A DNA stretch of 64,000 nucleotides from Burkholderia sp. BCC1644 (GCF_902833225.1 NZ_CADFEI010000001.1:310001-374000); one strand, 5' to 3'. Positions 43,837 to 53,076 are shown, numbered from the stretch's first letter. Made by a program: numbers and translations. The notes: generated from the letters alone by a model not told the origin.

Positions 43837-44568
43837 ATGACCGCTCCGAACGAACCGCCCGGCCACCGCGCCTATGCGAGCTTCGCGCAACGCTACGCGG
43901 CGATCGCGCCGACGAAGGCGCACAACGCGCTGTACGAACGGCCGGCGACGATGGCGCTGCTCGGCGACGTCGACGGCCTGACGGTGCTCGACGCCGGCTG
44001 CGGACCCGGCATCTGCAGCGAGCACCTCGCGCGCCGCGGCGCGTCCGTGCATGCATTCGACGTCACGCCGGAGATGATCGCGCTTGCGCGAACGCGCTGC
44101 GACGGCCTTGCGGTCGACGTCGTGGAAGGCGACCTGGAGGCGCCGCTTGCGTGGCTGCCGGATCATGCGGTCGACAAGGTGCTGTGCTCGCTCGCGCTCG
44201 ACTACGTGCGCGATCTCGCGCCGACGCTGCGCGAATTCAGGCGCGTGGCGCGCCCCGGTGCGACGCTCGTGTTCTCGATGGCGCATCCGATGCGCGACTG
44301 GATGGACGAGCGCACGCGCGGGGACGGCACGTATTTCGACACGTCACGCTTCGGGCTCCACTGGTCGGGATTCGGCGAGCCGAGGCCCTTTGTCGAAGCC
44401 TGGCGGCGGCCGCTCGCCGATATCCTGAATGCGGTCGCCGACGGCGGCTGGCGGCTCGACCGGTTCGTCGAACCCAAGCCGCTGCCGGAGATGAAGGCCG
44501 TGTCGGAACGACTCCATGCGGAGCTGTCGCTGGCGCCGGCCTTCCTGTGCGTCCGCGCGCGCCGCTGA
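43837..44568 (+). CDS. SAM-dependent methyltransferase, class I
   Basis: A 243-residue methyltransferase of the Methyltransf_11/UbiE-like type. Motif I reads VLDAGCGPGICSEHLARRG (about 49-67), motif II follows as VHAFDVTPEMIALAR, and post-motif segments DKVLCSLALDYVRDL and VARPGATLVFSMAHP complete the Rossmann core. No signal peptide or membrane segment is present. The substrate is unknown. The ATG at 43837 lacks a strong ribosome site. It converges with the di-heme peroxidase gene, with only 24 bases between the stops. Confidence 0.88.
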   Translation: MTAPNEPPGHRAYASFAQRYAAIAPTKAHNALYERPATMALLGDVDGLTVLDAGCGPGICSEHLARRGASVHAFDVTPEMIALARTRCDGLAVDVVEGDLEAPLAWLPDHAVDKVLCSLALDYVRDLAPTLREFRRVARPGATLVFSMAHPMRDWMDERTRGDGTYFDTSRFGLHWSGFGEPRPFVEAWRRPLADILNAVADGGWRLDRFVEPKPLPEMKAVSERLHAELSLAPAFLCVRARR

Positions 44569-44592
44569 CGCGGCACGGCGTCCAACCGGCGC

Positions 44593-46014
44593 TCAGTGCT
44601 GCGCCGGCTCGTCGTTCAGCGTGCCGAGGAATGCTTCGATGTCCTTGATGTCCTGCGCCGTCATCGCGGGCGTGTCGCCCGGCTTGCGGTCGAACGGCGC
44701 ATCGGTCACGTCGACGTTCGCGCGATATTTCGGCGGGATGTCGTCGTACTCGTCGACCTTGCCGTCCGCGCCGCGCGAATAGAACTTCTGCGGCGAGATG
44801 CTGCGCTCGTTGTAGAACGCCATCACCTGATCGAGCGTATGGAATACGCCGTTGTGGAAGAACACGTGGCGCGTCGCCGAGTTGCGCAGCGTGGGCGTCA
44901 GGAACATCGCGCAGTACTGCGTCTGGTCCTTCAGATCGTCGCGGAACGGTCCGCACACGCCGAGATCGTAGAACGCCGGGTTGCGGTTCTGCGCGAGCGC
45001 CTTGTTGCGCGGCGCACCGAGCGCCTCGTACTGGTAATCGGTAAACATCGGCGGCAGCCCATCCTTGCCGGGCTTCGACAAGTGGCAGCCCGCGCAATTC
45101 GCCTTGTCCGGATCGTTGAACAGGCGCAGTCCGCGCAGTTCGGCCTGCGTGAGACGCGCACGGCCTTCCAGCCAGCGGTCGTACTTGCTGTTGTACGGAT
45201 GGAACGACGGATCCTCGACCTGGTAGCGCGCGATCGCGAACATCGCCTCCGACACCGCGAGCTGCGGGCTGTCGAACACGCGCGCGCCGAACAGTTTCTC
45301 GAACTGCACGCGGTGCGACGACTGCGCGAGCTTGTGCGCCACGTCTTCGATGCTCGAGTTCGCCATCTCGACCGGATTCAGCAGCGGGCCGAACGCCTGC
45401 TGCTGCAGCGTGTCGGCGCGGCCGTCCCAGAACATCCCGCCCTGCGGGACGAGTTGCGGCGCGGCCGACGTGCCTGCCACCTTCTGCGCCTTCACCACGC
45501 CGGCCGCCGATGCGGCCTGCTGCGCGACGCTCGGCGCGGCGTCGTTTTCACCGGCGTCGGGGCCGATGCTGAAGTTCGGCTGGCGGTACAGGTACATCAG
45601 CGACGGCGGCGGGCGATAGCCCTGCTGCGTCATCGCGAGGCCGCCGGGCTGCACGTCGAGCGCATTCGGCGGGCCGTACGCATGATCGGGGCTGTGGCAC
45701 GACGCGCACGACTGCTTGCCCGACGCGGACAGCGACGGATCGTGGAACAGCGCGCGCCCGAGTTGCGCGACCGCCGACAGCGGCTGCGCGGCAGGCCGCT
45801 GCAGCACGACCGGATGCGGATTCGCGCCCGTCCAGTCGGCGACGACGGTGCCGATCGCCGCCGGCACCTGCGCGGGAAACGCGATCGCGAACGCGCCGTA
45901 ACCGAGCACGGCCGCGCCGAGCACGAACGCCGCGCGGCGCAGCAGGCGGGAAGGGGCGCGCGGCGCGGAGGAGCCGGAGGCGTCGGGAGACGGGAACGCG
46001 GGGCGAGCTGTCAT
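44593..46014 (-). CDS. Di-heme cytochrome c peroxidase family protein
   Basis: A 473-residue periplasmic protein anchored by one N-terminal membrane segment (about residues 28-50, AAFVLGAAVLGYGAFAIAFP). Two c-type heme sites are present: Cys103-x-x-Cys106-His107 (CASCH) and Cys307-x-x-Cys310-His311 (CAGCH). The layout is that of the CcpA/MauG superfamily, and the middle segment with GGMFWDGRADTLQQQAFGPLLNPVEMAN is typical. It could reduce hydrogen peroxide or act as an oxidase of another substrate. It lies downstream of an AcpA-type phosphoesterase gene on the same strand, separated by a hairpin. Confidence 0.9.
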   Translation of the reverse strand: MTARPAFPSPDASGSSAPRAPSRLLRRAAFVLGAAVLGYGAFAIAFPAQVPAAIGTVVADWTGANPHPVVLQRPAAQPLSAVAQLGRALFHDPSLSASGKQSCASCHSPDHAYGPPNALDVQPGGLAMTQQGYRPPPSLMYLYRQPNFSIGPDAGENDAAPSVAQQAASAAGVVKAQKVAGTSAAPQLVPQGGMFWDGRADTLQQQAFGPLLNPVEMANSSIEDVAHKLAQSSHRVQFEKLFGARVFDSPQLAVSEAMFAIARYQVEDPSFHPYNSKYDRWLEGRARLTQAELRGLRLFNDPDKANCAGCHLSKPGKDGLPPMFTDYQYEALGAPRNKALAQNRNPAFYDLGVCGPFRDDLKDQTQYCAMFLTPTLRNSATRHVFFHNGVFHTLDQVMAFYNERSISPQKFYSRGADGKVDEYDDIPPKYRANVDVTDAPFDRKPGDTPAMTAQDIKDIEAFLGTLNDEPAQH

Positions 46015-46066
46015 GCTGTCGGTCGGAAATCGGGCGCCGCACGAAGCGTGCGCGTTAAATGGAAAC

Positions 46067-46089
46067 GGCCGGCGCGTGAAGCGCCGGCC
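46067..46089 (-). terminator. Hairpin between phosphoesterase and peroxidase genes
   Basis: GGCCGGCGC (46067-46075) pairs perfectly with GCGCCGGCC (46081-46089) around GTGAA, 20 bases past the phosphoesterase stop. On the minus strand the stem is followed by GTTTCCATTT, a poor T tract. Confidence 0.6.
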
Positions 46090-46109
46090 ATGCGGTCATG
46101 CAATACGCG

Positions 46110-47783
46110 TCAGATCGCCGGGGCGGCGCTCAGTGCGGTGCCGAGCGTCGGGTCGAGGTACAGCGGCGTCGTGTTCGGCTTCGACGCGAAGTCGAACAGG
46201 TTGCGCAGGTCGCCGGCCGTCGCGTCGAACGAACCGCCGCCGATACGCTGGCCGCCGAGCCAGTTGTCCTCGATGAAGCGCACGACGGACGACTGGTCGA
46301 GCATCGTGTGGTCGACATAGTTCTGCTTCGCATACGGCGAGATCACGATCAGCGGAATGCGCACGCCCGGGCCGCAGCGGCCGTTCACGGTCGCGCCGTT
46401 CACGCCGGTGGTGCCGCCCGTGCCGCACTTGCCGGCGCCGTTGACCTGGTCGACCGGGTCCGACGACGCGCGCGTCGGCGCCGTGTACACGTGGTCGTAC
46501 CAGCCGTCCGAGTCGTCATAGGTGACGATCACGGCCGTGTTCTGCCAGTCAGGCTGCTGCTGCAGGAAGTTGACGACCTTCGTCACGAACGCCTGCTCGT
46601 CGAGCGGATCCGAATAACCCGCGTGCGCATCCTGTGCGGCCGGCGCCTTCAGGTAGCTGACCGACGGGAAGTTGCCGGCCTTCACGGCGGCGAAGAAGTC
46701 GTCCGTGTCGTACTGGTGGTTCGCGGGCTCGGCGGTCTTGCCGTCGGCCTGAAGGCTCGAACCGATCGCCGCGACCGAGCTCGGGCGCGTGTGCTGCGGG
46801 TTCGACGTCGACGCGTAGTACTGGAACCAGTTGTGGTGCGGGATGTAGTCCGACGTCGCGGCGTTCACGGCGGTGGCGACCGTGCTGCGCGCGCAGCCCG
46901 TCGTGCCGTTGCCGTTGGTCGTCGACAGGTTGAAGCCGCCCATGAAGCCGCCCCACGTGATCTTCGCGCCGTTCAGCAGGTCGCCGATGTTCTTGCCGCT
47001 CATCAACGCCTGGTCGGTCGTGCTCGAGCAGACGTCGTTGCCGGGGTCGACGTCGTTGATCATCGTCAGGCCGCCCGCGCCGTCATTGATGTAGTACGAG
47101 CTCTTCGCGAGCGTCGACGGTTGCGCGGACGTCTTGACGATCTGCATCCCGTTGGTCTGGCCCGACACGACGTTCAGCGCGCCCGGCGTCGACGGGCCGT
47201 ACGACGTCGTGTACATGTTGTCGCTCATTGCGAAGCGCTGCGCGTAGTTCCACAGTGCCGTCACGGTGTTGCCGTCGAAGTAGCCCATCACCTGGCCCTT
47301 CGTGCCGAACGCGCCGGCGCCGCCGGACGAGCCCTTGCCCGTGTACTTCGGGAACAGGTCGGCGAGACCGTTGTCCTCGGCCTGCTGCTCGGCCGTGTAC
47401 GCGTGGTTCTGGTCGGCGGTGGCCGCCTGCGTGCGGTCGAGGCGGAACGGGTTCGCCGCGTCGGTGCCGTTGGCCGTGTTCGTGAAGTTGGGGTTCGCGG
47501 TGAGCAGCGTGCCCGTCAGCCCGTTCGGCGTCGGCGTGCCGGACTTCGCGCTGAACGCCGGTTCGCCCGACGGGTTCGTCGCGTTCGGGTAGGTGCCGAA
47601 GTAGTGGTCGAACGAGATGTTTTCGCCATAGATCACGACGACGTGCTTGATCGGCGTGGCGGTCTGCAGCGCATCCTGCGACGACACGGCAGGCGTCGAC
47701 GTGGGATCGTCGCTGCCGCCGCAGGCGAACAGCGCCAGCGCTGCGGCTGCGCAGGCAGTGACGAGCAAGGCTTGACGGAACAT
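46110..47783 (-). CDS. AcpA-type acid phosphatase / phospholipase C-like lipoprotein
   Basis: A 557-residue secreted phosphoesterase of the alkaline-phosphatase superfamily branch that holds AcpA and bacterial phospholipase C. It begins with a lipoprotein signal peptide (lipobox LFAC with Cys21), so it is anchored in the outer or inner membrane facing the periplasm. The catalytic and metal regions KHVVVIYGENISFDHYFGTYPN, VIVTYDDSDGWYDHVY and GPGVRIPLIVISPYAKQNYVDHTMLDQSSVVRFIEDNW are all recognisable. The substrate (phosphomonoesters or phospholipids) is not clear. The following peroxidase gene lies past a hairpin. Confidence 0.9.
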   Translation of the reverse strand: MFRQALLVTACAAAALALFACGGSDDPTSTPAVSSQDALQTATPIKHVVVIYGENISFDHYFGTYPNATNPSGEPAFSAKSGTPTPNGLTGTLLTANPNFTNTANGTDAANPFRLDRTQAATADQNHAYTAEQQAEDNGLADLFPKYTGKGSSGGAGAFGTKGQVMGYFDGNTVTALWNYAQRFAMSDNMYTTSYGPSTPGALNVVSGQTNGMQIVKTSAQPSTLAKSSYYINDGAGGLTMINDVDPGNDVCSSTTDQALMSGKNIGDLLNGAKITWGGFMGGFNLSTTNGNGTTGCARSTVATAVNAATSDYIPHHNWFQYYASTSNPQHTRPSSVAAIGSSLQADGKTAEPANHQYDTDDFFAAVKAGNFPSVSYLKAPAAQDAHAGYSDPLDEQAFVTKVVNFLQQQPDWQNTAVIVTYDDSDGWYDHVYTAPTRASSDPVDQVNGAGKCGTGGTTGVNGATVNGRCGPGVRIPLIVISPYAKQNYVDHTMLDQSSVVRFIEDNWLGGQRIGGGSFDATAGDLRNLFDFASKPNTTPLYLDPTLGTALSAAPAI

Positions 47784-48184
47784 CGGGAAACTCCAGGTAA
47801 GGTCTTCGATGGTGGAGAACGGCCCCGTCGCCGTGTCGGTTCGGCGCGGAGCTCGTGAGAGAGCACGCGCATTGAAACAGTCGCGTATGAAGATATGGGG
47901 ACGGAGTGATTTCGCGAGGGTTGCGCTGCGGTATCGATTTCATTACGGCGCGACGCGACACGAAAGAGAACGGAAAGGGGCAGACCGCGTGCCACCCCGG
48001 CGTCACATTCGGCGGCGTGCGGGTGGCTGCCCCGGGAGCCAGGCAGGGCAGGCGAAAGGGCGTGGCCGGCCCATTCGTCTACGCAACGCGGTGCGACGCT
48101 TTTTTGACAATCCGGTTACGCATTCATACGATGAACGCCTGTCGCGCGCATCGCGTGATTTCCCACCGTCAGTGAGGCTTCAGC
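47784..48184. other. Intergenic stretch, 401 bases, divergent promoters
   Basis: This lies between the divergent phosphoesterase and EamA genes. It contains a good sigma-70 promoter for the right-hand gene at 48104-48132. I found no clear promoter for the left-hand gene, no Pho-box and no further gene. Confidence 0.55.
48104..48132 (+). promoter_or_regulatory. Sigma-70 promoter of the DMT permease gene
   Basis: TTGACA (48104-48109) and TACGAT (48127-48132) are separated by 17 bases, near consensus. The predicted start site near 48139 gives a leader of about 45 bases. Confidence 0.75.
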
Positions 48185-49042
48185 GTGCCGATCCCCGTTC
48201 TGTTTGCCGTTCTGTGCGCGGCGTTCCTGCATGCGTCATGGAATGCGCTCGTCCGCAGCAGCGGCGACCGGTTGCGCTCGGCCACGGTGCTGCAGATCGC
48301 GATCGGGGTGTTCGCGCTGCTGTTCCTGCCGGCCGCCGCGCCGATCACACCGGCGAGCTGGCTCTGCGTGGTCGCGTCGGCCGCGATCCACGTCGTCTAT
48401 ACGTTGCTGCTCGTGCGCGCGTACGAGCATGGCGACCTGACCGTCGCGTACCCGGTTGCGCGCGGCACCGCGCCGCTGCTCGTCACGCTCGGCGCGGCGG
48501 CGTTCGCGGGCGAGCACCTGAACGTCGGCGCGCAATGCGGGCTCGTGCTGATCTGCGCGGGCATCATGGCGATCGGGCTGGAGCGCGGGCGCGACGCGAC
48601 GCACCGGATGAGGCAGGTGCTGCCGACGGCGTTCGCGACCGGCGTGTCGATCGCGGCGTACAGCGTGGTCGACGGAATCGGCGTGCGCGAGAGCGGCAAC
48701 ACGGTCGGCTATACCGCGTGGATGTTCGTGCTGACGGGCGCGATGATGGCCGCGTACTACCGGCTGCGCGCGGGGCCGCTGCGGCTCACGCAGGACGTAG
48801 GCGAGACGGCGAAGGCCGCGTGCGGCGGCGTGTTCGCGGCGCTCGCGTACGGCATCGTGATCTGGGCGATGGATCGTGCGCCGATGGGCCCGGTATCGGC
48901 GCTGCGCGAAACGAGCGTGGTGTTCGCGGCGCTGATTGCGCGCGTGTATCTCGGCGAGCGGCTGACGCCGCGCCGGGCGACGGGGTGCGCGGTGATCGCG
49001 GCGGGGGCGTTGCTGATCAGTGCGTTCGAAGCGGTGCGGTGA
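48185..49042 (+). CDS. EamA-family DMT transporter
   Basis: A 285-residue inner-membrane permease with ten hydrophobic segments in two EamA repeats (PVLFAVLCAAFLHASWNALVRSSG at the start; AALIARVYLGERLTPRRATGCAVIAAGALL at the end). The start codon is GTG at 48185 with GAGG about 13 bases upstream. The substrate is unknown; related proteins export amino acids, nucleosides or lipids. It converges with the Lrp gene across a 39-base gap and appears to be a single-gene unit behind its own promoter. Confidence 0.88.
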   Translation: MPIPVLFAVLCAAFLHASWNALVRSSGDRLRSATVLQIAIGVFALLFLPAAAPITPASWLCVVASAAIHVVYTLLLVRAYEHGDLTVAYPVARGTAPLLVTLGAAAFAGEHLNVGAQCGLVLICAGIMAIGLERGRDATHRMRQVLPTAFATGVSIAAYSVVDGIGVRESGNTVGYTAWMFVLTGAMMAAYYRLRAGPLRLTQDVGETAKAACGGVFAALAYGIVIWAMDRAPMGPVSALRETSVVFAALIARVYLGERLTPRRATGCAVIAAGALLISAFEAVR

Positions 49043-49081
49043 ACGCGTTGGCCCGATGTGCCGGGCGTGTCGCCCGCCGCA

Positions 49082-49555
49082 TCAGCTTTCCACCGGCATC
49101 GCACTCGTGCACTTGATCTCGTCGAGGCACACGCTGGAATGCACGCCGCTCACGCCGGGAATCCGCATCAGCGTTTCGAGCAGGAAAGTGGACAGCCCCT
49201 TCAGGTCGCGCGCGACGACCTTCAACACGTAGTCGATATCGCCCGTCACCGAGAAACATTCCTGGATCTGCGCGAGATCCGACACGAGTTTCTGGAACTT
49301 CGACAGGTCGCGGATATGCCCGCGCTCCATCGTCACGTGCACGAAAGCGGTGACGCCAAAGCCGAGCGTGTCGGGGCACAGCCGGGTTTCATAGCGGCGG
49401 ATCGCGCCGATCTCCTCCAGCCGCCGGTGGCGGCGCAGTGTCTGCGCGGGCGACAGGCCGACGGCCTTCGCCAGATCGAGGTTCGACGCGCGGCCGTTCT
49501 CCTGCAGGATCGCGAGCAAGTGGCGATCGAGGCGATCCAGAACCGGTTCATGCAT
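49082..49555 (-). CDS. Lrp/AsnC-family transcription regulator
   Basis: A 157-residue feast/famine regulator: N-terminal winged helix (LDRLDRHLLAILQENGRASNLDLAKAVGLSPAQTLRRHRRLEE) and a C-terminal RAM domain (AFVHVTMERGHIRDLSKFQKLV ... TGDIDYVLKVVARDLKGLSTFLLETLMRIPGV) that binds amino acids and drives octamer formation. It diverges from an aromatic amino acid permease and aromatic aminotransferase and is likely to sense and control these. Two dyads of GGGTTT/AAACCC type lie in the intergenic region. Confidence 0.92.
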   Translation of the reverse strand: MHEPVLDRLDRHLLAILQENGRASNLDLAKAVGLSPAQTLRRHRRLEEIGAIRRYETRLCPDTLGFGVTAFVHVTMERGHIRDLSKFQKLVSDLAQIQECFSVTGDIDYVLKVVARDLKGLSTFLLETLMRIPGVSGVHSSVCLDEIKCTSAMPVES

Positions 49556-49875
49556 TTTTATTTCCTCATCCGTCTCCTGGATGCAATCTTATCTCATAAT
49601 GTAGGGTTTGCATGAACGGGTTACGAAACCCGATTTCGCCGTCGCGACGCTAAACTGACGCCGGATTTTCGTGTGCGGCCGCAGCAATGCGGATGCGGCG
49701 AGGTCGGCGGCCGGTCTGGCGGGCACGCCGACGCGAATCGGGCGCCGCCACGCGAGGATTGCAGTCCCCCCAACCCGGCGGCTCCACGAACGGCCCCGGC
49801 ACAGCAAAACAGCGCCCGGCACACCGAGGCGCGCCGCACCCCGCTGCAGGCGGAGGCGGACAGAGTGGAGAAGAC
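49556..49875. other. Intergenic stretch, 320 bases, Lrp/permease control region
   Basis: This gap between the divergent Lrp and permease genes carries the GGGTTT/AAACCC dyads (49604-49632) near the Lrp side. The right half is GC-rich with no credible gene. Confidence 0.6.
49604..49632. promoter_or_regulatory. Overlapping dyads, candidate Lrp-type operator
   Basis: CGGGTT-ACGA-AACCCG (49617-49632) is a perfect dyad. GGGTTT at 49604-49609 also mirrors AAACCC at 49626-49631 with a 16-base gap. The cluster begins 49 bases upstream of the Lrp start and suits a regulator that binds several sites. Confidence 0.55.
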
Positions 49876-51261
49876 ATGGTTTCTGGAAACGAGAGCGACG
49901 GCCTGAAGCGCGGGCTGAAGAACCGGCACATCCAGCTGATTGCGCTCGGCGGCGCGCTCGGCACGGGGCTGTTCCTCGGCATCGCGCAGACGATCAAGAT
50001 GGCGGGCCCGTCCGTGCTGCTCGGCTACGCGGTGGCCGGCATCGTCGCGTTCTTCATCATGCGCCAGCTCGGCGAGATGGTCGTCGACGAGCCCGTCGCC
50101 GGCTCGTTCAGCTACTTCGCCAACAAGTACGTCGGCCACTTCACCGGCTTCCTGTCGGGCTGGAACTACTGGGTGCTGTACATCCTCGTCAGCATGGCCG
50201 AGCTGTCGGCCGTCGGGATCTACGTGCAGTACTGGTGGCCCGGCGTGCCGACCTGGGTGTCGGCGCTGGTGTTCTTCGTCGCGATCAACCTGCTCAACCT
50301 GGCCAGCGTGAAGTCGTACGGCGAGACGGAATTCTGGTTCTCGATCATCAAGGTCGCCGCGATCGTCGGGATGATCGGCTTCGGCGGCTGGCTGCTCGCG
50401 AGCGGCCATGCGGGGCCGGAGGCGAGCGTCCGGAACCTCTGGCAGCACGGCGGCTTCTTCCCGAACGGCGTGTCGGGGCTCGTGATGTCGATGGCCGCCA
50501 TCATGTTCTCGTTCGGCGGGCTGGAGCTGATCGGCATCACCGCGGCCGAGGCCGACGATCCGACGCGCAGCATTCCGCGCGCGACCAATCAGGTGATCTA
50601 CCGGATCCTGATTTTCTACATCGGCGCGCTCGCGGTCCTGCTGTCGCTGTATCCGTGGGAAAAGGTCGTGACCGGCGGCAGCCCGTTCGTGCTGATCTTC
50701 CACGCGCTGAGCAGCAACGTGGTGGCCAACGTGCTGAACGTGGTCGTGCTGACGGCCGCGCTGTCGGTCTACAACAGCGGCGTGTACAGCAACAGCCGGA
50801 TGCTGTTCGGCCTCGCGCGGCAGGGCAACGCGCCGAAGGTGCTGTGCTCGGTGAACAAGCGCGGCATTCCGCTCGCGGCGCTCGGCGCGTCGGCGCTCGC
50901 GACCGGCGCGTGCGTGCTGGTCAACTACTTCATGCCCGGCAAGGCGTTCGAGGTGCTGATGGGCCTCGTCGTGTCGGCGCTGATCATCAACTGGGCGATG
51001 ATCACCCTGATCCACCTGAAGTTCCGCCAGGCGAAGCGCGCGGCCGGGGAGGAGACTTCCTTCCGCAGTCTGGGCTATCCTTTCACGAATTACCTGTGCC
51101 TGGCATTCATGGCCGGCATTCTCGTCGTGATGTACCTGACGCCGGATCTCCGCCTGTCGGTGTACCTGATCCCGGTATGGCTCGCGGTGCTCGCGGTCGG
51201 GTATCGCTTCCGTCAGAAGAATGCAGGCTATGCGGTGCGCGACGGCGCATCCGCACGCTGA
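49876..51261 (+). CDS. Aromatic amino acid permease (AroP/PheP type)
   Basis: A 461-residue amino acid permease of the AAT branch of the APC superfamily. The opening NRHIQLIALGGALGTGLFLGIAQTIKMAGPSVLLGY and the segment SFGGLELIGITAAEADDPTRSIPRATNQVIYRI are diagnostic of the AroP/PheP/LysP/AnsP family. Twelve hydrophobic segments. GGAGAAG stands before the ATG at 49876. An aromatic aminotransferase gene follows 45 bases later and an Lrp regulator diverges, so phenylalanine, tyrosine or tryptophan is the probable substrate. Confidence 0.9.
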   Translation: MVSGNESDGLKRGLKNRHIQLIALGGALGTGLFLGIAQTIKMAGPSVLLGYAVAGIVAFFIMRQLGEMVVDEPVAGSFSYFANKYVGHFTGFLSGWNYWVLYILVSMAELSAVGIYVQYWWPGVPTWVSALVFFVAINLLNLASVKSYGETEFWFSIIKVAAIVGMIGFGGWLLASGHAGPEASVRNLWQHGGFFPNGVSGLVMSMAAIMFSFGGLELIGITAAEADDPTRSIPRATNQVIYRILIFYIGALAVLLSLYPWEKVVTGGSPFVLIFHALSSNVVANVLNVVVLTAALSVYNSGVYSNSRMLFGLARQGNAPKVLCSVNKRGIPLAALGASALATGACVLVNYFMPGKAFEVLMGLVVSALIINWAMITLIHLKFRQAKRAAGEETSFRSLGYPFTNYLCLAFMAGILVVMYLTPDLRLSVYLIPVWLAVLAVGYRFRQKNAGYAVRDGASAR

Positions 51262-51306
51262 CGCAGGCCACGACCGATCACTCTTCCAAACGAGACCGAC
51301 ATAGCC

Positions 51307-52509
51307 ATGTTCGAACACATCGACGCGTATCCGGGCGACCCGATCCTGACGCTGAACGAGAATTTCCAGAAAGATCCGCGCGACCAGAAGGTCAACCTGA
51401 GCATCGGGATCTATTTCGACGCCGAAGGCCGGATCCCGGTGATGGGCGCCGTGCGCGAAGCCGAAACCACGCTGCAGCGCGACAGCGGCCCGAAGCCGTA
51501 CCTGCCGATGGTCGGCCTGGCCGCGTATCGCGACGCCGTGCAATCGCTCGTGTTCGGCGCCGATCACCCGGCCCGCGCGGCCGGCCGCATCGCGACGCTG
51601 CAGACGCTCGGCGGCTCGGGCGCGCTGAAGGTCGGCGCCGATTTCCTGAAGCGCTATTTCCCGGATGCGCAGGTGTGGCTCAGCGATCCGAGCTGGGAAA
51701 ACCACCGCTTCATCTTCGAGCGTGCCGGCTTCACGGTGAACACGTACCCGTACTACGACGAGGCGACGGGCGGCCTGAAGTTCGACGCGATGCTCGCGGC
51801 GATCGACGCGCTGCCGGCGCGCAGCATCGTGCTGCTGCATGCGTGCTGCCATAACCCGACCGGGGTCGACCTCGACGAAGGCCAGTGGGAGAAGCTGATC
51901 GACGTGATCGAGGCGCGCGGGCTGCTGCCGTTCGTCGACATGGCGTACCAGGGCTTCGGCGCGGGCCTCGACGCGGACGCATTCGCGGTGCGCGAACTGG
52001 CCCGCCGCGGTGTGCCGGCACTGGTCGCGAACTCGTTCTCGAAAAACTTTTCGCTGTATGGCGAGCGCGTGGGCGGCCTGAGCGTCGTCTGCGAGGATGC
52101 GGCCGCGGCCGATCGCGTGCTCGGCCAGCTGGCCGGCGCCGTGCGCTCGAACTACAGCAACCCGCAGACCTACGGTGCGAAGGTCGTCGCGGCCGTGCTC
52201 GGCACGCCGGCGCTGCGCAAGCAGTGGGAAGAGGAACTGTCGGCGATGTGCCGCCGCATCGCGCGGATGCGCCAGTCGATCCATGACGGCCTGCGCGACC
52301 ACGTCAGCGGCGAGGCGCTCACGCGCTACGTGAAGCAGCGCGGGATGTTCACGTACACGGGCCTGACCGAATCGCAGGTCGACGCGCTGCGCGAAGTGCA
52401 CGGCGTGTATATCCTGCGCTCGGGCCGGATGTGCGTGGCGGGCCTGAATGATTCGAACGTCGGCATCGTCGCGGATGCGATCGGCAAGGTGCTGAAGAGC
52501 GGCGTCTGA
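51307..52509 (+). CDS. tyrB: Aromatic amino acid aminotransferase
   Basis: A 400-residue class I aminotransferase of the TyrB/AspC group, transferring the amino group of tyrosine, phenylalanine or aspartate to 2-oxoglutarate with PLP. The PLP lysine is Lys246 in NSFSKNFSLYGERVGGL, and PLGVYKPGYTxx-like N-terminal (LSIGIYFDAEGRIPVMGAV), HACCHNPTGVD and the C-terminal substrate-arginine (RSGRMCVAGLN) regions are present. It follows the permease gene in the same operon and ends at a terminator, so uptake and first catabolic step of aromatic amino acids are joined. A housekeeping TyrB elsewhere in the genome is to be expected. Confidence 0.9.
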   Translation: MFEHIDAYPGDPILTLNENFQKDPRDQKVNLSIGIYFDAEGRIPVMGAVREAETTLQRDSGPKPYLPMVGLAAYRDAVQSLVFGADHPARAAGRIATLQTLGGSGALKVGADFLKRYFPDAQVWLSDPSWENHRFIFERAGFTVNTYPYYDEATGGLKFDAMLAAIDALPARSIVLLHACCHNPTGVDLDEGQWEKLIDVIEARGLLPFVDMAYQGFGAGLDADAFAVRELARRGVPALVANSFSKNFSLYGERVGGLSVVCEDAAAADRVLGQLAGAVRSNYSNPQTYGAKVVAAVLGTPALRKQWEEELSAMCRRIARMRQSIHDGLRDHVSGEALTRYVKQRGMFTYTGLTESQVDALREVHGVYILRSGRMCVAGLNDSNVGIVADAIGKVLKSGV

Positions 52510-52548
52510 GCGACGCGCGCCCCGGCGCGCACCGAACGATGCTGGATG

Positions 52549-52586
52549 AACCGGCTGTTTCCCGTCGCGGGAGCAGCCGGTTTTTT
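52549..52586 (+). terminator. Rho-independent terminator after tyrB
   Basis: AACCGGCTG (52549-52557) pairs with CAGCCGGTT (52574-52582); the loop itself can fold (CCCG/CGGG). The stem ends in a T run to 52586. It lies 40 bases after the tyrB stop. Confidence 0.9.
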
Positions 52587-52677
52587 CTTGCGCGGCGGCA
52601 ACGTGCGTTGGCCGACAGACACGCGTGCGCTTGCGGCGGTACGATCACGGCATCCGACGCAACACGAAAGGAGCGAC

Positions 52678-53076
52678 ATGGGCATCCGGATCATCCAGCT
52701 CGGCACGCCGCGCGCGGCCGGCGAGGGCCTGCGGATCGGCACGGTGCGGCGGCCGCCGCGTGGCGTACCGAAGGCGGAATTCGCGTCGCGCAACTACTAT
52801 GATGTATGGTTGCCGACGCTGTCGCCGAGCGCCGAACTCGTTGCCCAGGCACAGGCCGCCAAAACCGACGCCGAATGGAATGCGTTCAAGCGCCACTTCC
52901 GCGCGGAGATGGCGCATGGCGATCCGGCGAAAGTGCTGGACCTGCTGGCGGCGCTGTCGGCCACCACGACGTTCTCGATCGGCTGCTATTGCGACGACGA
53001 GCGCCATTGCCACCGCAGCGTGCTGCGCGAGCTGCTCGCGGAGCGCGGTGCGGCGATCGAGCCCGACGCGGGCTGA
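52678..53076 (+). CDS. DUF488 family protein
   Basis: A 132-residue soluble protein of the DUF488 family (IQLGTPRAAGEGLRIGTVRRPPRGVPKAEFASRNYYDVWLPTLSPSAELV at the front; FSIGCYCDDERHCHRSVLRELL near the end). The conserved CYC...CHR segment is typical and may bind metal. AAAGGA precedes the ATG at 52678. The role is unknown. It stands just after the tyrB terminator and just before the FNR-box promoter of the DUF1488 operon. Confidence 0.85.
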   Translation: MGIRIIQLGTPRAAGEGLRIGTVRRPPRGVPKAEFASRNYYDVWLPTLSPSAELVAQAQAAKTDAEWNAFKRHFRAEMAHGDPAKVLDLLAALSATTTFSIGCYCDDERHCHRSVLRELLAERGAAIEPDAG

